Assembly (NCBI GenBank): GCA_020622105.1 | Contig: JAHRYP010000004.1 | Location: 62,001 to 126,000 of the forward strand | Length of the DNA: 64,000 nt | From: Methylotenera sp. | GTDB lineage: Bacteria > Pseudomonadota > Gammaproteobacteria > Burkholderiales > Methylophilaceae | Direction: 5' to 3' | Shown here: piece by piece, positions 30,069-40,604 of the stretch | How the letters are laid out: every line of letters starts with the position of its first letter | Position numbering within the stretch: the first letter of the stretch is position 1 | Made by a program: the position numbers and the translations under genes | Notes under the pieces: model-generated | Told to the model about the DNA's origin: nothing | Seen by the model: the letters and a program-made list of their open reading frames with translations, nothing else | The model's database searches: none

Positions 30069-31862
30069 CTATTTATCTTCGACGCGTAATATGGCCAAGA
30101 ACGCCTCTTGTGGAATCTCGACATTACCCACCTGCTTCATGCGTTTCTTACCTTCTTTTTGCTTATCCAGCAGCTTGCGCTTACGTGACACATCACCACC
30201 GTAACACTTGGCAATCACGTTTTTACGCATCGCCTTCACTGTTTCACGTGCGATGATGTTAGCACCAATAGACGCCTGAATCGCCACATCAAACATCTGG
30301 CGCGGGATCAATTCACGCATTTTTGCAGCCACTTCACGTCCACGGTGCACGCTGGTTGAGCGATGCACAATCATGCTGAGCGCGTCAACACGTTCACCGT
30401 TAACCATAATATCCAGCTTAACCAGGTCTGCAGCTCTGAACTCAAGGAACTCATAGTCCATACTTGCATAGCCGCGTGACACGGATTTCAGTTTATCAAA
30501 GAAATCCAGCACAACTTCATTCAGCGGCATTTCGTAACTGAGCATCACCTGACGACCCATATACTGCATGTTTTTCTGGATGCCGCGTTTGTTATTACAC
30601 AACGTCATCACCGGACCAACATAGTCTTGCGGCATCAACAGATTTACTGTGATGACAGGCTCACGCGTTTCTTCTATACGTGAAAGTTCAGGCAGTCGTG
30701 ATGGATTCTCAATCTGCACTACCTCACCATTTTTAAGCAGCAGTTCGTACACTACCGTTGGCGCTGTCGTGATTAAGTCCATATCATACTCGCGCTCTAA
30801 GCGCTCCTGCACGATTTCCATGTGCAGTAAACCCAAGAAGCCGCAACGGAAGCCAAAACCCAATGCCGTTGAATTTTCCGGCTCAAATAACAGGCTCGCA
30901 TCATTCAGGCTCAGTTTTTCAAGCGCAGTGCGCAATGCCTCGAACTGGTTGGACTCAACCGGATACAAGCCTGCAAAAACCTGTGGTTTTACTTCTTTAA
31001 AACCCGGCAGCGCCTCAGCAGCAGGTTTACCTGCTAGCGTCACGGTATCACCCACTTTAGCAGCAGCCAGCTCTTTAATACCGGCAATCACAAAACCCAC
31101 TTCGCCCGCAGAGAGAGAAGTTTTTTGCAATGACTTAGGCGTAAATACACCCACCTGCTCGCACAAATATTCGGCGCCTGTCGCCATCAAACGAATTTTT
31201 TCTTTCGGTTTCAATACGCCATCAATCACGCGTACCAGCATCACCACGCCAACGTAGTTATCAAACCAGGCATCAATCACCAGCGCTTTTAACGGCTTGC
31301 TTACATCACCTCTAGGCGGCGGCACTTTAGCAATCACCGCCTCCAGCACATCATGTACACCTTCACCGGTCTTAGCCGAGCAACGCACCGCATCACTTGC
31401 ATCTACACCGATCACATCTTCAATTTCCTGGATCACACGCTCCGGGTCGGCTGAAGGCAAATCAATCTTGTTCAGCACGGCCGTAACTTCAACGCCCAAA
31501 TCCAGCGCGGTATAACAGTTAGCCACGCTTTGCGCTTCAACACCCTGGCTGGCATCTACCACCAGTAGCGCACCTTCACAGGCAGAGAGTGAACGCGACA
31601 CTTCATAGCTAAAATCCACATGGCCCGGGGTATCAATCAGATTGAGCTGATAAATCTGGCCGTCATCCGCCTTGTACTGCAAAGCTGCGGTTTGCGCTTT
31701 GATGGTAATACCACGCTCACGCTCAATATCCATGGAATCAAGTACTTGTGCTTCCATCTCACGATCAGCCAAGCCACCGCACATATGAATAATGCGGTCA
31801 GCCAGCGTGGACTTTCCGTGGTCAATGTGGGCAATGATGGAGAAATTACGAATATTTTTCAT
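30069..31862 (-). CDS. lepA: Elongation factor 4 (LepA)
   Basis: A 597-residue translational GTPase. G1 is [14 protein letters not shown]3 [14 protein letters not shown], and G4 [13 protein letters not shown]. The LepA-specific C-terminal domain carries [20 protein letters not shown]. It acts on stalled or mis-translocated ribosomes. It is separated from degP by a 207-bp gap with a strong hairpin, so a new promoter for lepA-lepB-rnc-era is likely in that gap. Confidence 0.97.
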   Translation of the reverse strand: MKNIRNFSIIAHIDHGKSTLADRIIHMCGGLADREMEAQVLDSMDIERERGITIKAQTAALQYKADDGQIYQLNLIDTPGHVDFSYEVSRSLSACEGALLVVDASQGVEAQSVANCYTALDLGVEVTAVLNKIDLPSADPERVIQEIEDVIGVDASDAVRCSAKTGEGVHDVLEAVIAKVPPPRGDVSKPLKALVIDAWFDNYVGVVMLVRVIDGVLKPKEKIRLMATGAEYLCEQVGVFTPKSLQKTSLSAGEVGFVIAGIKELAAAKVGDTVTLAGKPAAEALPGFKEVKPQVFAGLYPVESNQFEALRTALEKLSLNDASLLFEPENSTALGFGFRCGFLGLLHMEIVQERLEREYDMDLITTAPTVVYELLLKNGEVVQIENPSRLPELSRIEETREPVITVNLLMPQDYVGPVMTLCNNKRGIQKNMQYMGRQVMLSYEMPLNEVVLDFFDKLKSVSRGYASMDYEFLEFRAADLVKLDIMVNGERVDALSMIVHRSTSVHRGREVAAKMRELIPRQMFDVAIQASIGANIIARETVKAMRKNVIAKCYGGDVSRKRKLLDKQKEGKKRMKQVGNVEIPQEAFLAILRVEDK

Positions 31863-31961
31863 GGTTTATTTTTTAAATGTGACTATTTCAATAACTGGCT
31901 AATGTTTAAAACTTAACTCTACTGGCGCATGGTACGTTTGATTCTAATCTAACTACCATAC

Positions 31962-32006
31962 CGGTTTAATAACAAGGGCGCTCTAGGCGCCCTTGTTATT
32001 AAACCG
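31962..32006 (-). terminator. 20-bp perfect stem terminator after degP
   Basis: CGGTTTAATAACAAGGGCGC (31962-31981) is perfectly inverted at 31987-32006 with a TCTAG loop. It lies 64 bp after the degP stop, between degP and lepA. The GC core with flanking A/T arms can act as an intrinsic terminator on either strand, splitting the sigma-E operon from lepA onward. Confidence 0.85.
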
Positions 32007-32069
32007 AACTGCTCGGATTTTACAGCAACGTATTAACATCTGTTGATTACCACTGACATTTTACAATAC

Positions 32070-33497
32070 TTATTTGACTACTGGTATTTTGACTGGTACA
32101 TACAGCGTGTTTTCGCCGCGCAATACCAACAATGCAACAGATTTTCCCGCAGCAAAACTTGCCAATTGCTTATTAAACTGTTCGAGACTCTGTACCACTG
32201 TGTTATTAAGTCCCAAAATTACATCACCACGACGTACTCCTGCCTGGGCAGCAGCACCCTGTGCATCTAACACTACAAGGCCGTTTTTACCGTTGAGTTT
32301 TTTTCGCTGCTGGGGTGTTGTTTCCTTGAGCACCAAACCAATACGGTTAACCTCTGGTTTTACTGATGGCTTGGCTGCCTGTGCAACCTCAGTACCATCT
32401 GTCGGCATTTCTCCAGTGGCAACATTCAGCGTTTTTTGATTGCCTTTACGCAACACTTCAACCGATACAGTCTTACCAGGTGGAGTTGCAGCTACCGCCC
32501 GCGGCAAATCAGAAGACGATACAATCGGTTTGCCATCAAACTTAACAATCACATCGCCGGCTTCCAAGCCGCCTTTATCTGCCGGGCCATTTTTTTCGAC
32601 GGCAGCAACCAGCGCGCCATTGGTATTCTTCATACCGAAAGATTCTGCCAGCTCTTTGCTCAGCTCTTGAATCACAATCCCTAACCAGCCGCGATTAACC
32701 TTGCCGCTCGCTTTGAGCTGATTTGAAACTTCCAGCGCTACATCAATCGGGATGCTGAAAGAAAGACCCATAGAGCCGCCACTGCGGCTGTAAATCTGCG
32801 AGTTGATACCAACCACTTCACCAGCCAGATTAAACAATGGTCCACCTGAGTTTCCGGGGTTAATCGCAACATCGGTCTGAATAAAAGGCACAAAATTCTC
32901 TTGCGGCAACGCGCGGCCTTTTGCACTGACAATACCGGCTGTCATGGTGTTTTCCAGACCAAAAGGTGAGCCAATTGCAGCTACCCATTCACCTACTTTT
33001 AATTTATTAGGATCACCTGTAGTCACCTTAGGCAAACCAGTTGCCTCGATTTTCACCAAAGCCACATCTGTACGCTTATCAGCACCGATGATCTTGGCTT
33101 TAAACTCTCGCTTATCTGACAACTTCACAATGACTTCATCAGCCTCGGCCACCACATGTGCATTGGTTAAAATGTAGCCATCACTGCTGATAATAAAGCC
33201 GGAACCCAGCGACTGCGACTTGTATTCTGGCATAGGGGCACCATTCTGTCCCGGCACTTGGCCTGGCATAGGGATACCAAAACGTTTGAAAAACTCCTGC
33301 ATTTGCTCATCACCGGGCATACCTGGAAATGGCACTGCATTTTCTGCCTTCATATTTTGCGTAATACTGATATTGACTACGGCTGGCCCTTGTGTCTCAG
33401 CCAGCACAGTAAAGTCAGGCAAATCTTTTGCATAGGTATTTGACTGAACCACAGAGATCAAACTGAAAACAACTGCGGCAATCCAACTTCGTTTCAT
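32070..33497 (-). CDS. mucD: Periplasmic serine protease, DegP/MucD type
   Basis: A 475-residue HtrA protease with a Sec signal peptide. The catalytic triad is His in TNAHVVAEAD, Asp in RTDVALVKIEA and Ser in NPGNSGGPLFN. Two PDZ domains follow (GWLGIVIQELSKELAESF and IGLVLKETTPQQRKKL). It degrades misfolded envelope proteins. Its place directly after the rpoE-rseABC genes is that of MucD in the sigma-E/AlgU operon, so sigma-E control is expected. Confidence 0.94.
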   Translation of the reverse strand: MKRSWIAAVVFSLISVVQSNTYAKDLPDFTVLAETQGPAVVNISITQNMKAENAVPFPGMPGDEQMQEFFKRFGIPMPGQVPGQNGAPMPEYKSQSLGSGFIISSDGYILTNAHVVAEADEVIVKLSDKREFKAKIIGADKRTDVALVKIEATGLPKVTTGDPNKLKVGEWVAAIGSPFGLENTMTAGIVSAKGRALPQENFVPFIQTDVAINPGNSGGPLFNLAGEVVGINSQIYSRSGGSMGLSFSIPIDVALEVSNQLKASGKVNRGWLGIVIQELSKELAESFGMKNTNGALVAAVEKNGPADKGGLEAGDVIVKFDGKPIVSSSDLPRAVAATPPGKTVSVEVLRKGNQKTLNVATGEMPTDGTEVAQAAKPSVKPEVNRIGLVLKETTPQQRKKLNGKNGLVVLDAQGAAAQAGVRRGDVILGLNNTVVQSLEQFNKQLASFAAGKSVALLVLRGENTLYVPVKIPVVK

Positions 33498-33550
33498 CTA
33501 CTCACCTCATCTAGTTTGAAATTACACCAATGTTTGAACATCACCTATAT

Positions 33551-34038
33551 TTAATCATTACTTGTGATGTTTTGATTTGAATTATTACATGATACTGTTG
33601 CATCTGCATGACGCAGGACTACAGCACGAAATTTTTTACCATAAGGTTTTTTGGTACGGCCATAACCAATCAGATGGCCTTTTACCCAGACGAAGCGCAG
33701 CAGGTAACAGCCGCCAGCATGACGTAAAATTCATTATTAAGGAATGTATCGGCGAGCACTGCACCAACCAGCAGCGTAAAAAGTGGTACCACATAAAGAT
33801 AAAAAGCAGAACTGAGAACGATGCGCTCATCAATACCAACAACTACGCTATCACCCACGTTGGCATTGATCGCATTATCAGCCGGAAATTCATGGCTGTC
33901 ATGACGGAGCAGCTTGCCCCAAGTCGCGTTACCGCAGCCACGCGTCTGACCACAGAGACCGCAAGCTGTGCGCCTTTCGATCTCCAGCATGACGTGATCA
34001 TCAAAACGTTTGGTAACTACTGCAAATTCTTCAATCAT
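33551..34038 (-). pseudogene. rseC: RseC/MucC family membrane protein, frameshifted
   Basis: The frame from 34038 encodes a normal RseC N-terminus with the Cys cluster ACGLCGQTRGCGN and two membrane segments, but stops at 33682 after 118 codons. A frame offset by one base continues from about 33705 with LLRFVWVKGHLIGYGRTKKP and VVLRHAD, the expected RseC C-terminus, to a stop at 33551. A single-base deletion near 33700 therefore truncates the protein by about 44 residues. The second membrane segment is cut short. RseC-type proteins modulate sigma-E signalling and the SoxR reducing system. It may be a sequencing error. Confidence 0.82.
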
Positions 34039-34072
34039 GGCTGCTAACTACACTACCTATCATTTCTTACAA

Positions 34073-35077
34073 TTATTTCTTAAATACAACTGCATTCGCG
34101 ATCTGAACAACAGTTGCTTCAGGCACATCGCCCATCACGGTGACTAAATGTCCACTGTTTACATTTGCATAAAAGCTGGTATTGCCAGTGGTTGTCAGCA
34201 CGTTCTTTGGTGTCGGCTTTTCTTTAGTCGGCTTAGCAACATGCTCTATAAATAATGAAACAAAGGCAAGACCATCTGAGAATATCACATGTGTGACTGG
34301 GCCGGATTTACCCTGAACCTTACGCATCATCTGGTCAACCTTGCGATAACCTGGCGGCAATGCTTTAATTTCCCAGTCTATAGGTGAACCGGCATCAGCA
34401 ATCAGTTCCTGTTCTTGCTCCATCACATAACTTTTATTGTGATCTATTTTGGGTTTAAACCAATCGAGTTCAACTGTATTCATCAGTGCCAGCTGGTTAA
34501 AGCCTATGCTTTCCAGCGTTTCATTGCGGTTATTGAACATGACTGACTTGAGCAGTAATCCATACTCAGTATCTATCCAGAACCGATAACTGTAACGTAA
34601 ATTATCTTTTGGCTCTAACACCAACATTTGCGCAGTACGCCCGGCAATACGCTCGATCTCACCGCTACGCAATGAATAGCTCGCCTTAATAGAATTTAAG
34701 TCAGTCGGCAAAATTGCCGGAAACATATTCTGTGCACGGCGCTTCTCAATAACAATCTTTCCATTACGCGGATTGTAGATAACTACATTGCCACTCTGAT
34801 TAAGTACCTCACGCGGGGCACCATCCAAAACTACATTTCGTGCAAACTCATGCTGACCATCGTAAAGGTGGGTAATTTCTACCGATTTAATCTGTTTTGC
34901 ACTCTGGCAGACAAAAACACCCTTATAACTTAAAGCACGTGCTGCTATTGCTGCTTTTTGCAACACCTGCCATGAGTCTTGTTCAGAAGACCATACATTA
35001 AAACTTGTAAGCAAAGCTGCAATCAGTGATGCACTGGCAAAACTTCCAGCCAGAACAAAATGTTTCATTAACATCAC
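34073..35077 (-). CDS. rseB: Sigma-E factor regulatory protein RseB/MucB
   Basis: A 334-residue periplasmic protein with a signal peptide (VLAGSFASASLIAALLTSF) and a MucB/RseB lipoprotein-like fold. Motifs include SYKGVFVCQSA, RYSYRFWIDTEYGLLLKS and the C-terminal PPGYRKVDQMMRKVQGKSGPVTH region. RseB binds RseA and protects it from cleavage until it senses lipids or LPS. It overlaps rseA by 4 bp. Confidence 0.93.
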   Translation of the reverse strand: MMLMKHFVLAGSFASASLIAALLTSFNVWSSEQDSWQVLQKAAIAARALSYKGVFVCQSAKQIKSVEITHLYDGQHEFARNVVLDGAPREVLNQSGNVVIYNPRNGKIVIEKRRAQNMFPAILPTDLNSIKASYSLRSGEIERIAGRTAQMLVLEPKDNLRYSYRFWIDTEYGLLLKSVMFNNRNETLESIGFNQLALMNTVELDWFKPKIDHNKSYVMEQEQELIADAGSPIDWEIKALPPGYRKVDQMMRKVQGKSGPVTHVIFSDGLAFVSLFIEHVAKPTKEKPTPKNVLTTTGNTSFYANVNSGHLVTVMGDVPEATVVQIANAVVFKK

Positions 35078-35559
35078 TCCGCGTAGCTCACTGATTGAAT
35101 GTAATATGAAGTCGCTGATGGCGCAGATGACTGGTGTGCCGCCATATATTCATTTGGAATCGCCTGTTCAACAACATCTGCTTGCGCCATTTCAATCGCA
35201 GGCGCTTCGTTTTCCGACTGCACTTGATGCATCGCCATCCAACCTACCACCATCACTGCGGCAACAGAGGCTGCAATAGACCACTTTGCAGGCAGCTTGT
35301 CTTTAAGCCCTGCTACTTTTTCAGCATTGCTTTGGGCTGATTTAGGTGCCAGCACCGTAGGCTCCTGATCCAGCTTAAGCATCAAATTTTGTTTAAAATC
35401 CTTACTGAGCAATTGATTGCCACGCATAACGTCACCAATCAGGTTATATTGGCTCCAGGCATCTGCTGACTGCTTGCTTGATTGCATCGAAGAAATCAGA
35501 TGTGCAGCATCTTCAACTGCAATCTCTTCATCCATCAAAGCGGATATTTGTTCACTCAT
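35074..35559 (-). CDS. rseA: Anti-sigma-E factor RseA
   Basis: A 161-residue single-pass membrane anti-sigma factor. The N-terminal cytoplasmic domain has MSEQISALMDEEI and the family motif AWSQYNLIGDVMRG, which clamps sigma-E. A membrane segment (SIAASVAAVMVVGWMAM) lies near residue 100 and a short periplasmic tail follows. Regulated proteolysis would release sigma-E. It lies 42 bp after rpoE and overlaps rseB. Confidence 0.93.
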   Translation of the reverse strand: MSEQISALMDEEIAVEDAAHLISSMQSSKQSADAWSQYNLIGDVMRGNQLLSKDFKQNLMLKLDQEPTVLAPKSAQSNAEKVAGLKDKLPAKWSIAASVAAVMVVGWMAMHQVQSENEAPAIEMAQADVVEQAIPNEYMAAHQSSAPSATSYYIQSVSYAE

Positions 35560-35601
35560 TATCTACTCCTAACACTAAAACAACCCCCCACATATTTTAT
35601 T

Positions 35602-36219
35602 TTACCAACGCTTATTATCAGGCGTATCTAACAGCGGCCTTAATTTCAATGCGATGGTTTCACGCGCCCTAAAAATACGTGAGCGTACGGTGCCTATCGG
35701 GCAACCCATAATTGTGGCAATCTCTTCATAGCTGAGACCTTCAATCTCACGCAATGTAATTGCAGTGCGCAACTCCTCAGGCAAACTCTCAACCGTATCG
35801 TTTACCGTCTGCGCAATCTGCTTGGTCATCATGGTTGATTCCGGCGTTTCTGTGGTACGCAACTCGTCGCCGCTATCAAAATTCTCTGCATCTTCAATTT
35901 CAATATCGGTACTCACAGTAGGTCTGCGACCGACTGAAACCAGATAGTTTTTAGCAGTATTGATACCGATACGGTATAGCCAGGTATAAAAAGCACTATC
36001 ACCACGGAAATTAGGCAAGGCACGATAAGCCTTAATGAATGACTCCTGCACCACATCTTCTATTTCAGATTGGTCACGAATCATGCGAGACAACAAACGG
36101 GCTAATTTGCGTTGATATTTATCTACCAGCAGGCCAAATGCGCGCTTGTCACCGCGCTGCGCACGCAACACAAGCTCATGGTCTATCTCACGATTGCCTG
36201 GAGTTGGAGTAATGGCCAC
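35602..36219 (-). CDS. rpoE: RNA polymerase sigma factor RpoE (AlgU type)
   Basis: An ECF sigma factor for envelope stress. Region 2 has ELVLRAQRGDKRAFGLLVDKY, DVVQESFIKAYRAL and FYTWLYRIGINTAKNYL; region 4 has LPEELRTAITLREIEGLSYEEIA and GTVRSRIFRARE. The open frame extends to 36360, but a GTG at 36219 gives the usual length (about 205 residues) and has AGGAAA 10 nt upstream. Start codons at 36315 or 36360 would add a poorly conserved N-terminal tail. It heads the rseA-rseB-rseC-mucD operon. Confidence 0.92.
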   Translation of the reverse strand: MAITPTPGNREIDHELVLRAQRGDKRAFGLLVDKYQRKLARLLSRMIRDQSEIEDVVQESFIKAYRALPNFRGDSAFYTWLYRIGINTAKNYLVSVGRRPTVSTDIEIEDAENFDSGDELRTTETPESTMMTKQIAQTVNDTVESLPEELRTAITLREIEGLSYEEIATIMGCPIGTVRSRIFRARETIALKLRPLLDTPDNKRW

Positions 36220-36446
36220 TACTTTAAGATTTCCTGTAGTTTCAGTCTTATTTTGTTCAATTTTATTATCATGTCTGCTTATTTCGGCAGTATACCCTTG
36301 CGACGAAGTTTGCATAAAATTTAATTGCGTAAATTCTTGTATTTTACCGGGTTGTATCATTACTAAATCCCCTCGCTATCATTACTCATTAATCAGTTAA
36401 GCATTTACTTTTTAACTTCTACCACACTATTTATGTTGCCTTTTAC

Positions 36447-36475
36447 AATGACCGCGATACACTCTCGTTAGTTCC
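36447..36475 (-). promoter_or_regulatory. Candidate sigma-E promoter of rpoE
   Basis: On the minus strand GGAACTA, then 16 bases, then GTCATT. This is close to the sigma-E consensus (GGAACTT, 16-bp spacer, GTCTAA) and would give positive autoregulation, as in other proteobacteria. It lies in the divergent rpoE/nadB region. Confidence 0.45.
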
Positions 36476-36515
36476 TCAGTGTTCAAATTACCCCACACTT
36501 ACAAATCAAAAACTT

Positions 36516-38168
36516 ATGCAGCAATTCGACGTTTTAATTATTGGCAGCGGCCTTGCAGGCTTATCACTGGCACTGCGCACGGCAGAGCACAAAAAGATAT
36601 GCCTGGTTAGCAAACGCACAATCAACGACTCTGCAAGCAACTGGGCGCAAGGCGGCATTGCTGCCGTGCTAAATGACGAAGATTCTATTGAAGCGCATAT
36701 TCAGGACACCCTGACAGCCGGGGCTGGTTTATGTGATGCAGCAGTGACCAGAAAAGTGGTTGAACACGGCAAGGAAACAGTTGAATGGCTGATTGAGCAA
36801 GGCGTTAGCTTTACCCGCGAGCAAGATGACAGCGGCTACCATTTAACGCGTGAAGGCGGCCACAGCCATAGGCGCGTCATTCATGCCGCCGATGCAACTG
36901 GCCATGCGGTGCAGACGACACTGGCGCAGAAGGTGCGGCAACACCCCAACATTACCCTGCTCGAAAATCACATCGCAGTAGACTTGATCACCACACACAA
37001 AGTAAAAGCAAAGGACCCTGAACTTCTAAGTAGCAATGCCTGCCTGGGTGCCTATGTGCTTGATAACACAACCGGAAAAGTCGTTACCATCGGTGCGCAA
37101 AATACTATTCTAGCCACAGGCGGCGCAGGCAAGGTTTACCTTTACACCACCAACCCGGATGTCAGCACCGGTGATGGCATGGCAATGGCATGGCGCGCAG
37201 GCTGCCGTGTTGCAAACATGGAGTTTATTCAATTCCACCCAACCTGCCTGTTCCACCCACATGCTAAATCTTTCCTGATTTCAGAAGTAGTGCGTGGTGA
37301 AGGCGGCATCTTAAAATTGCCCGATGGCACCAGGTTCATGCCTGAACATGATCCGCGCGCCGAACTGGCACCGCGTGATGTTGTTGCGCGTGCTATCGAC
37401 TTTGAAATGAAAAAGCGCGGTATTGATTGTGTCTATCTGGATATTTCGCATAAATCACTGACGTTTATTCAAGAACATTTTCCTAACATCTATCGTCGCT
37501 GCCTGGAGCTGGGTATTGATATCAGCAAAACGCCGATTCCTGTGGTGCCGGCCGTGCACTTTATGTGTGGCGGCGTGATGACCGATGATATCGGCCGCAC
37601 CGATATCAATAACCTGTATGCGATTGGCGAAACTGCCTGTACCGGCCTGCATGGCGCCAACCGCCTTGCCAGCAACTCACTGCTTGAGTGCCTGGTGTTC
37701 AGTCAGTCTGCGGCTGAAGACATATTAAGCCAACCAGAAAAACCAGTGCCAACATTACCCTACTGGGATGAAAGCCGCGTTACCGATGCTGATGAAGAGG
37801 TGCTGATTACCCACACCTGGGATGAACTGCGCCGCTCCATGTGGAACTATGTCGGCATTGTGCGCACGGATAAACGCTTAAGCCGCGCGTTGCACCGCAT
37901 ACATATGCTGCGTAATGAAGTACACGAATTTTATAGCAACTTTAAAATCAGCAACGATTTGATTGAACTGCGTAACTTATTGCAGGTAGCAGAACTCATT
38001 GTAAGAAGCGCAATGGAACGCAAGGAAAGCCGCGGACTGCATTACAGTAAAGATCATCCTGACACCGATGCAGACCCTATTCCTACCGTGCTGGAACCTT
38101 CCAACTACTACAGCTTGCTGGATCGCGAACACGGCCACAACGGTGATGATCATACGCATCAGCATTAA
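36516..38168 (+). CDS. nadB: L-aspartate oxidase
   Basis: A 550-residue flavoprotein that oxidises aspartate to iminoaspartate, the first step of NAD synthesis. The FAD motif DVLIIGSGLAGLSLALR is at the N-terminus. The succinate dehydrogenase-like active site is in REGGHSHRRVIHAADATG. Other marks are FIQFHPTCLF, GLHGANRLASNSLLECLVF and the helical C-terminus. It ends in a His-rich tail (HGHNGDDHTHQH) not usual for NadB. It is divergent from rpoE, as in many betaproteobacteria. Confidence 0.96.
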   Translation: MQQFDVLIIGSGLAGLSLALRTAEHKKICLVSKRTINDSASNWAQGGIAAVLNDEDSIEAHIQDTLTAGAGLCDAAVTRKVVEHGKETVEWLIEQGVSFTREQDDSGYHLTREGGHSHRRVIHAADATGHAVQTTLAQKVRQHPNITLLENHIAVDLITTHKVKAKDPELLSSNACLGAYVLDNTTGKVVTIGAQNTILATGGAGKVYLYTTNPDVSTGDGMAMAWRAGCRVANMEFIQFHPTCLFHPHAKSFLISEVVRGEGGILKLPDGTRFMPEHDPRAELAPRDVVARAIDFEMKKRGIDCVYLDISHKSLTFIQEHFPNIYRRCLELGIDISKTPIPVVPAVHFMCGGVMTDDIGRTDINNLYAIGETACTGLHGANRLASNSLLECLVFSQSAAEDILSQPEKPVPTLPYWDESRVTDADEEVLITHTWDELRRSMWNYVGIVRTDKRLSRALHRIHMLRNEVHEFYSNFKISNDLIELRNLLQVAELIVRSAMERKESRGLHYSKDHPDTDADPIPTVLEPSNYYSLLDREHGHNGDDHTHQH

Positions 38169-38188
38169 ACACAATTAAGCTGCCTATC

Positions 38189-38683
38189 ATGTCGTTATTA
38201 CGTTTAATTTTTGCATGCCTGCTATTTTTATCAAGCACATCCAGTCAGGCTGAAACCACTTACACGGTTAGCCGCGTCTATGATGGTGATACCGTTGAAT
38301 TAAAGAATGCCAATGGCAAATTAAAACTTCGCCTGACCGACATTGATGCCCCCGAACGGAATCAGGCCTATGGGCAAAAGGCACGGCGCGCCTTGATCGA
38401 ACTTTGCAAAGGCAAAGATATCAGCATCAACTTCGAGCTGGCTGGCCAGGACAAATATAATCGCCATTTAGGCAAACTGCAATGTAACCATACCGATGCC
38501 AGCGTATACATGGCCGAACAAGGCTATGCCTGGCATAACGAGAAGTATTCACAAAACCTTGCTGTAAAAAATGCTGCCGCCAGAGCGCGGAGAGACAGAG
38601 TCGGCCTTTGGAGTAGTGACAATCCTTTACCGCCATGGGTCTGGCGACGTTTGTATGGCAATTCATATCAATCTGCCAGATAA
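38189..38683 (+). CDS. Secreted SNase-like (thermonuclease family) nuclease
   Basis: A 164-residue protein with a Sec signal peptide (LLRLIFACLLFLSSTSSQA) and a staphylococcal-nuclease OB fold. The Ca-binding Asp is in RVYDGDTVEL, the catalytic Arg and acidic residues are in LRLTDIDAPERNQAYG, and the second catalytic Arg is in DKYNRHLGKL. It ends WSSDNPLPPWVWRR, typical of the bacterial family. It follows nadB by 20 bp. A second, distinct copy lies in the accessory region at 60248. Confidence 0.9.
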   Translation: MSLLRLIFACLLFLSSTSSQAETTYTVSRVYDGDTVELKNANGKLKLRLTDIDAPERNQAYGQKARRALIELCKGKDISINFELAGQDKYNRHLGKLQCNHTDASVYMAEQGYAWHNEKYSQNLAVKNAAARARRDRVGLWSSDNPLPPWVWRRLYGNSYQSAR

Positions 38684-38942
38684 TCCAATATCAAGATACT
38701 TCGCAGATACTGGTAAAAGTTATAAGAAATTGAATTAAAAAGTATTACTAGCTTTAATCACAATCTTACGTATAATCCTCAGCAATTCATTACCCTACGC
38801 CAACCAATCAGCGTAGCGGTCTCTTACCCTGATTATCTTCCGTATCTCAAAATACCGAAAATAACCACACATGCCTAGACCTCGATTGGTGTTGCTTCAT
38901 TTTAAGTAATAGGTCGGCCTAATACCTAAACTGGAGCATTAC
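38684..38942 (+). promoter_or_regulatory. rhlE promoter and possible long leader
   Basis: 259 bp without a gene before the rhlE TTG start. GGAG lies 6 nt upstream of the TTG. A stretch at 38750-38780 (AATCACAATC, TACGTATAATCC) offers a possible -10 element, which would leave a ~165-nt leader. Long leaders are known for cold-regulated DEAD-box helicases; no specific structure was established here. Confidence 0.35.
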
Positions 38943-40529
38943 TTGACAGCACAAACAACAAATACAAATGAAATAAACTCGCCTATTGATGGTTTTCAAC
39001 CTGAAGCCATTAAAGCCGACCTAACGATAGAAAAAAGTACGCTCAGCTTTAACGAGCTAGGCTTATGTGAGCCGATTCTGCGTGCGATTACTGATACCGG
39101 CTACACCAACCCAACACCAATTCAGGCCAAAGCAATTCCGCTGGTGCTGAACGGCGGCGACCTGCTGGCAGGCGCACAGACCGGCACCGGTAAAACCGCA
39201 GGTTTTACCTTGCCTATTCTGCACCTGTTAAGCCAAAAGCCGCTTGCAGATATTGCCAAAGGCCGCCCACGTTGCCTGATGCTGACGCCGACACGCGAAT
39301 TAGCTGCTCAAATTGAAGAATCAGTAAAAGTTTACGGCAAACATTTGCCGCTTACATCTACCGTGATCTTTGGCGGCGTTAATATCAACCCGCAGATCAG
39401 CCGTTTGAAAAAACCGCTGGATATTCTGGTGGCAACACCGGGTCGCCTGCTGGATCACGCAGGACAAAAAACCATTGATTTATCAGGTGTAGAAATTCTG
39501 GTGCTGGATGAAGCCGACCGCATGCTGGATATGGGCTTTATCCGCGACATCAAAAAGATTCTGGCCATGCTGCCTAAGCAACGCCAGAACCTGCTGTTCT
39601 CAGCAACGTTTTCAGATGAAATCAAAACATTAGCCGATGGCTTATTGCGCAACCCAGGCTTTGTTGAAGTAGCACGCCGCAACACTGCATCTGAGCTGGT
39701 AGAGCAAACCGTGCATATGGTACCGCAATCGCATAAACGTGATTTGGTCAGCCACTTGGTAACTGCCAACGACTGGAAACAAGTGCTGATATTCACGCGC
39801 ACCAAGCACGGCGCCAATCGCCTGGCAGAAAAACTGGTGAAAGACGGCATTGAAGCAGCAGCTATTCACGGCAACAAAAGTCAGGGCGCGCGCACCAAGG
39901 CGCTTGCCAACTTTAAAGATGGCAGCGTACGTGTACTGGTAGCGACTGATATTGCAGCTCGTGGCCTGGATATTGACCAATTACCGCAAGTAGTCAACTT
40001 TGAGTTACCTAACGTGCCGGAAGACTACGTGCACCGTATTGGCCGTACTGGCCGCGCCGGTAGCAGCGGTGCCGCTGTGTCACTGGTAGACCGTGAAGAA
40101 CTCAAGCTGCTTAAAGATATTGAAAAACTGATCAAGCGCGAGATTCCAAGAGTACAGGTTGAAGGCTTTACGCCAAACGCCAACCCGGAGCCAGAAGCAC
40201 CACGAGCACCACGTCCGCAGCATGGCCAGAAGCGTAAACCGCAGAATAACAGTCAAGCTGTAAATAGCGCGCCAAGAACACAAAGCAAGCCAGCGCCGCA
40301 AAACAAACCAACTACGTCACAAAGCAAACCGATGTCAGAGGCAGCAAGACATCAGGCTATGCCACAACCGGCGCTGTTTTCACCAACAGTACCTAGCCAC
40401 GGCAACAGGCCACGCAATAATTCAGGCGCTAACCCAGCCCGCCCAAATAGTGGTGGCTTTAAAGGTGGTGCAGGCAAACCGTCAGGCAGCCCTGGCAGCC
40501 AACATAGAAGCGGTGGTAGAGGTCGTTAG
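38943..40529 (+). CDS. rhlE: DEAD-box RNA helicase, RhlE type
   Basis: A 528-residue RNA helicase. The Q motif (FNELGL ... [11 protein letters not shown]) is followed by Walker [17 protein letters not shown], the DEAD box in [17 protein letters not shown] in LFSATF, and [10 protein letters not shown]. The C-terminal 120 residues are a disordered Pro/Gln/Asn/Gly-rich tail ending RSGGRGR. The start is TTG, supported by GGAG 6 nt upstream. It unwinds RNA during ribosome assembly or decay. A hairpin after the stop (about 40536-40573) may end the transcript. Confidence 0.93.
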   Translation: MTAQTTNTNEINSPIDGFQPEAIKADLTIEKSTLSFNELGLCEPILRAITDTGYTNPTPIQAKAIPLVLNGGDLLAGAQTGTGKTAGFTLPILHLLSQKPLADIAKGRPRCLMLTPTRELAAQIEESVKVYGKHLPLTSTVIFGGVNINPQISRLKKPLDILVATPGRLLDHAGQKTIDLSGVEILVLDEADRMLDMGFIRDIKKILAMLPKQRQNLLFSATFSDEIKTLADGLLRNPGFVEVARRNTASELVEQTVHMVPQSHKRDLVSHLVTANDWKQVLIFTRTKHGANRLAEKLVKDGIEAAAIHGNKSQGARTKALANFKDGSVRVLVATDIAARGLDIDQLPQVVNFELPNVPEDYVHRIGRTGRAGSSGAAVSLVDREELKLLKDIEKLIKREIPRVQVEGFTPNANPEPEAPRAPRPQHGQKRKPQNNSQAVNSAPRTQSKPAPQNKPTTSQSKPMSEAARHQAMPQPALFSPTVPSHGNRPRNNSGANPARPNSGGFKGGAGKPSGSPGSQHRSGGRGR

Positions 40530-40604
40530 AAAATATGCGCGATCGTGAATCATCATCTGATTCACTTCGCGCAACCTTAATTTGCAATTTAATATTTATA
40601 AATA

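Noticed and set aside
30649-31257. 202-codon plus-strand ORF
   Set aside because: Antisense of lepA, which is intact.
40200-40529. Repetitive 3' end of rhlE as a separate repeat element
   Set aside because: It is in frame and encodes the usual disordered Pro/Gln/Gly tail of RhlE helicases.
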